Assembly: GCA_003647525.1 (NCBI GenBank)
Contig: QMMZ01000049.1
Location: 1-8,705, forward strand
Direction: 5' to 3'
From: Deltaproteobacteria bacterium
GTDB lineage: Bacteria > Desulfobacterota > Desulfobacteria > Desulfobacterales > ETH-SRB1
DNA length: 8,705 nt
Made by a program: the position numbers and the translations under genes. The notes below the pieces were generated by a model. That model saw only the letters and a program-made list of their open reading frames with translations. It did not search any database and had not been told where the DNA came from. The stretch's first letter is position 1. Every line of letters starts with the position of its first letter. Shown here piece after piece: positions 6,630 through 8,705 of this stretch.

Positions 6630-6650
6630 GGTTCAGGGTTCAAGGGTTCA
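6630..6650 (-). repeat. Short TGAACC-triplet repeat R2, copy 2 (inverted)
   Basis: GGTTCA occurs at 6630-6635, 6637-6642 and 6645-6650. Read on the - strand this is TGAACC three times with spacing 8 then 7, the same order as at 1205-1224. It is followed on the + strand by CGG and seven Ts (6654-6660). This copy lies in the miaA-nadE spacer. Confidence 0.5.
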
Positions 6651-6675
6651 CGGTTTTTTTATCAATTTTATCAGA

Positions 6676-6712
6676 CATGCTTAGGCATGACTATCAGCTC
6701 GCCCGGAGGGCG
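6676..6712 (+). promoter_or_regulatory. Two tandem small hairpins ahead of nadE, the second holding the Shine-Dalgarno-like sequence
   Basis: CATGC/GCATG (6676-6680, 6685-6689) forms a 5-bp stem with loop TTAG. CGCCC/GGGCG (6700-6704, 6708-6712) forms a GC-only 5-bp stem with loop GGA. The only Shine-Dalgarno-like sequence for nadE, GGAGGG (6705-6710), is split between that loop and stem. It is 12 nt from the ATG, longer than usual. Folding could limit ribosome access, but there is no match to a riboswitch class I know. Confidence 0.3.
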
Positions 6713-6722
6713 CTAACTATCC

Positions 6723-8372
6723 ATGAAAGTAGCTATTGCACAGGTAAATACAGTAATCGGTGATTTCAAATATAATTTTGACAAAATAATCTATTTTGCC
6801 AATAAGGCAAAAGACCTTTCATGTGATCTGGTGGTATTCCAGGAGCTGGTTATTACAGGTTATCCGCCCCGTGATCTTCTTGAAAAAAAGGATTTTGTTG
6901 ATGCCAATCTTGGCTGGCTGCATAAGCTTGTCGGCTCAATAGATGGTATAGGGGTTATCTGTGGATTTGTTGACAAGAATCCGAATGATGAAGGCAAGCC
7001 CCTTTACAATACAGCCGCTTTATTTGAGGACGGCGAAATACTGCATAAGGCATATAAAAGACTTCTTCCAACCTATGATGTTTTTGATGAAAGAAGGTAT
7101 TTTGAACCAGGCCGGTCATTCGAGGCTTTTCCGTACAAAGGACGCAGGATAGGGCTGACCATCTGTGAAGATGTCTGGAACGACAAAGACTTTTTCAGGA
7201 AAAGAATATACCATATAGATCCTTTGTCTTTGATGATAGAAGATGGCGCTGACCTTATAATAAACATATCTTCTTCTATTTTTCATGCCGGCAAGAGAGA
7301 GCTCAGGCAAAAGATGCTTGGCGCAGTGGCTAAAAAATACAGTGTTTCCATAATATATGCAAATCAGGTGGGTGGAAACGACAGCTTTATTTTTGATGGA
7401 ATTAGTACTGTTTTTGATCGGAGTGGAAAGGTAATTACCAGGGCCAGTGATTTTAAAGAAGACCTTGTAGTTTGTGATTTAAAAGATTCTAAACCATCAG
7501 GCGATATGCATCCTGTTTCGGATTCAGAGACGGAATCTCTCCTGAAAGCTCTAATTATGGGTACCCGGGACTATGTAAAGAAGTGTGGCTTTTCAAAGGT
7601 AGTTGTAGGGTTGAGCGGCGGGATTGATTCAGCATTGACCGCACATATCGCTGTGATGGCGCTTGGCCCTGAGAATGTAATGGCTGCATTCATGCCGTCA
7701 CAATATACTTCCAGAGAAAACCTCGAAGATGCAAAGCAACTGGCGGAAAATATCGAAATAGAGTTGGTGCAGATTCCAATAGACAATATTTTTAAAGAAT
7801 TCCTGAAATTTCTTTCACCTTCTTTCAATGAGAGTGATCCCGGTATTACGGAGCAGAATATACAGGCTCGAATCAGGGGCACCATTCTCATGGCCCTTTC
7901 AAACAGGCACGGTTCGCTTCTTCTTTCCACGGGAAACAAGTCAGAGGTTGCAGTTGGCTATTGCACCATGTATGGAGATATGAATGGAGGGCTTGCTGTA
8001 ATTTCAGATGTTCCAAAGACACTGGTCTATGAACTTGTCCGCTATATAAATACAGATAAAGAATATATTCCAAAACGCATAATAGAAAAAGCGCCTTCTG
8101 CGGAGCTAAAGCCGGGCCAGCTTGATCAGGATGACCTGCCGCCTTATGAAATACTTGATTCCATTTTAAAGGGATACATAGAAGACTTCAAAAGCGTTGA
8201 AGAGCTTGTTGATATGGGATTTGACCGGAAGCTTGTGAAGGATGTTATTTCAAGGATTGACAGGAATGAGTACAAGAGGCATCAGGCGGCTCCGGGTCTT
8301 AAGGTTACATCAAAGGCATTTGGTTATGGAAGGAGATATCCCATTGCCAAAAAGATTGCACCGTATTTATAG
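6723..8372 (+). CDS. nadE: NadE, glutamine-dependent NAD+ synthetase
   Basis: Final step of NAD biosynthesis: nicotinate adenine dinucleotide plus ATP, with ammonia released from glutamine. The 549-aa protein has two domains. The N-terminal nitrilase-type glutaminase (about 1-255) begins MKVAIAQVNTVIGDF and carries the catalytic triad E41 (VVFQELVITGYPP), K112 (HKAYKRLLPTY) and C148 (GLTICEDVW). The C-terminal synthetase has the ATP-pyrophosphatase loop SGGIDS (298-303), MPSQYTSREN (324-333), STGNKSEVAVGYCTMYGD (402-419) and PSAELKPGQLDQDDLPPYE (458-476). The length matches the short bacterial form rather than the ~680-aa mycobacterial form. The start is firm: an in-frame TAA at 6714 blocks any upstream start and the N-terminus aligns with the family. 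Spacers over 200 bp on both sides suggest its own transcript. Confidence 0.97.
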   Translation: MKVAIAQVNTVIGDFKYNFDKIIYFANKAKDLSCDLVVFQELVITGYPPRDLLEKKDFVDANLGWLHKLVGSIDGIGVICGFVDKNPNDEGKPLYNTAALFEDGEILHKAYKRLLPTYDVFDERRYFEPGRSFEAFPYKGRRIGLTICEDVWNDKDFFRKRIYHIDPLSLMIEDGADLIINISSSIFHAGKRELRQKMLGAVAKKYSVSIIYANQVGGNDSFIFDGISTVFDRSGKVITRASDFKEDLVVCDLKDSKPSGDMHPVSDSETESLLKALIMGTRDYVKKCGFSKVVVGLSGGIDSALTAHIAVMALGPENVMAAFMPSQYTSRENLEDAKQLAENIEIELVQIPIDNIFKEFLKFLSPSFNESDPGITEQNIQARIRGTILMALSNRHGSLLLSTGNKSEVAVGYCTMYGDMNGGLAVISDVPKTLVYELVRYINTDKEYIPKRIIEKAPSAELKPGQLDQDDLPPYEILDSILKGYIEDFKSVEELVDMGFDRKLVKDVISRIDRNEYKRHQAAPGLKVTSKAFGYGRRYPIAKKIAPYL

Positions 8373-8435
8373 ATCACTTAACGTCTAATTTGTTTTCTGT
8401 TAGCCGACACCTGATTTTCCAATGCTGTTGATTTA

Positions 8436-8555
8436 AGCGCATTTCGTTTTGAACCGCAGAATATCGAACAAGGAATAATGAATGTCGAAGTAATGGAAAA
8501 ACTTATTAAACTTCATAATTCGACATTCCTTGTTCGATATTCGCATTTTACTAAA
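8436..8555 (+). repeat. Dispersed foldback repeat R1, copy 2
   Basis: A 120-bp unit matching 1086-1198. It contains an exact 18-bp inverted repeat: GAATATCGAACAAGGAAT (8459-8476) and its complement (8525-8542). A further inner stem, GTCGAA (8484-8489) with TTCGAC (8519-8524), leaves a 7-nt bulge on the left and a 29-nt loop (8490-8518). That loop is the same length and nearly the same sequence as in copy 1. Together 24 bp can pair. It lies between nadE and the radical-SAM gene and ends about 40 bases before that start codon. It might act as a transcript-end or mRNA-stabilising hairpin. It contains no coding capacity of its own, so any mobility would need outside factors. Confidence 0.88.
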
Positions 8556-8595
8556 TTAATTGTTTAAGTCAGCGCTGCTTGAAGGAGCTAAGGCA

Positions 8596-8705
8596 ATGCC
8601 TTCCTTTGAACCCGTTTATATTGAAACCCATAAAAAGGGATTGCTTAAAAAAAAGATAAAAAAGGCACGTGAAATAATGAAGGCCTGCGTCCTGTGCCCC
8701 AGAAA
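8596..8705 (+). CDS. Radical-SAM protein of the PflA-like (COG1313) type, 5' fragment
   Basis: Only 36 codons are present before the window ends. ATG 8596 has AAGGAG (8582-8587) 8 nt upstream. The translation begins MPSFEPVYIETHKKGLLKKK and includes a lysine-rich helix and then KACVLCPR at the cut. This N-terminal pattern (a short Tyr-containing start, a basic helix, then C-x-L-CPR before the radical-SAM core) is that of radical-SAM proteins resembling pyruvate formate-lyase activating enzymes, often annotated only as radical SAM. The CxxxCxxC cluster motif lies beyond the edge, so the call rests on the N-terminus alone. Substrate protein unknown. Confidence 0.65.
   Translation, partial: MPSFEPVYIETHKKGLLKKKIKKAREIMKACVLCPR

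Noticed and set aside
6504..6722. NAD-sensing riboswitch ahead of nadE
   Set aside because: Only two simple 5-bp hairpins are visible; they do not match the known nadA-motif or other NAD-riboswitch layouts as I know them.
1086..8555. CRISPR array or direct-repeat-flanked composite transposon formed by the two R1 copies
   Set aside because: Only two copies 7 kb apart enclosing ordinary metabolic genes, with no transposase, cas gene or spacer pattern.

Overview
The window looks like AT-rich, chromosomal DNA from a Gram-negative, probably anaerobic bacterium, most likely a Desulfobacterota (sulfate-reducer) relative. The pointers are an LbtU-type outer-membrane porin, a CbiM/NikL/CbiQ/CbiO transporter without CbiN, the short glutamine-dependent NAD synthetase, and dispersed intergenic foldback repeats of a kind common in such genomes. 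This placement is inference from gene content; there is no rRNA or marker gene to settle it. All supported genes lie on the + strand.

Layout. (1) 3-1076: 3' part of an LbtU-family siderophore/metal porin whose N-terminus lies off the left edge. (2) 1077-1234: spacer holding copy 1 of a ~115-bp foldback repeat (R1) and a short TGAACC-triplet repeat (R2). (3) 1235-3995: a compact four-gene operon for an energy-coupling-factor (ECF) nickel/cobalt importer: substrate-binding CbiM, a NikL-like membrane-anchored accessory subunit, transmembrane CbiQ and ATPase CbiO with a His-rich tail. All three junctions overlap, so the genes are surely co-transcribed. (4) 3996-4494: almost 500 bp of decayed DNA with an antitoxin-like 3' remnant and a possible second remnant. 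(5) 4495-5442: an exported metallophosphoesterase that stops before the last metal-binding motif and is probably truncated. (6) 5529-6503: miaA, tRNA dimethylallyltransferase. (7) 6504-6722: spacer with a weak terminator-like hairpin, an inverted R2 copy and two small hairpins just before nadE. (8) 6723-8372: nadE. (9) 8373-8595: spacer with R1 copy 2. (10) 8596-8705: 5' end of a radical-SAM protein of the PflA-like (COG1313) type, cut by the right edge.

How the genes fit together. The porin could pass metal or metal chelate across the outer membrane. The ECF complex would then import free Ni2+ or Co2+ across the inner membrane, with CbiO hydrolysing ATP, CbiQ coupling, CbiM binding the ion and the NikL-like subunit replacing CbiN. 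Linking the porin to this operon is inference from adjacency only. miaA and nadE are ordinary housekeeping genes. I see no clearly novel multi-gene system. The most interesting items are the R1 repeat, whose two copies keep a long hairpin by different base pairs, and the His-rich or unusual metal-handling parts of the transporter locus.
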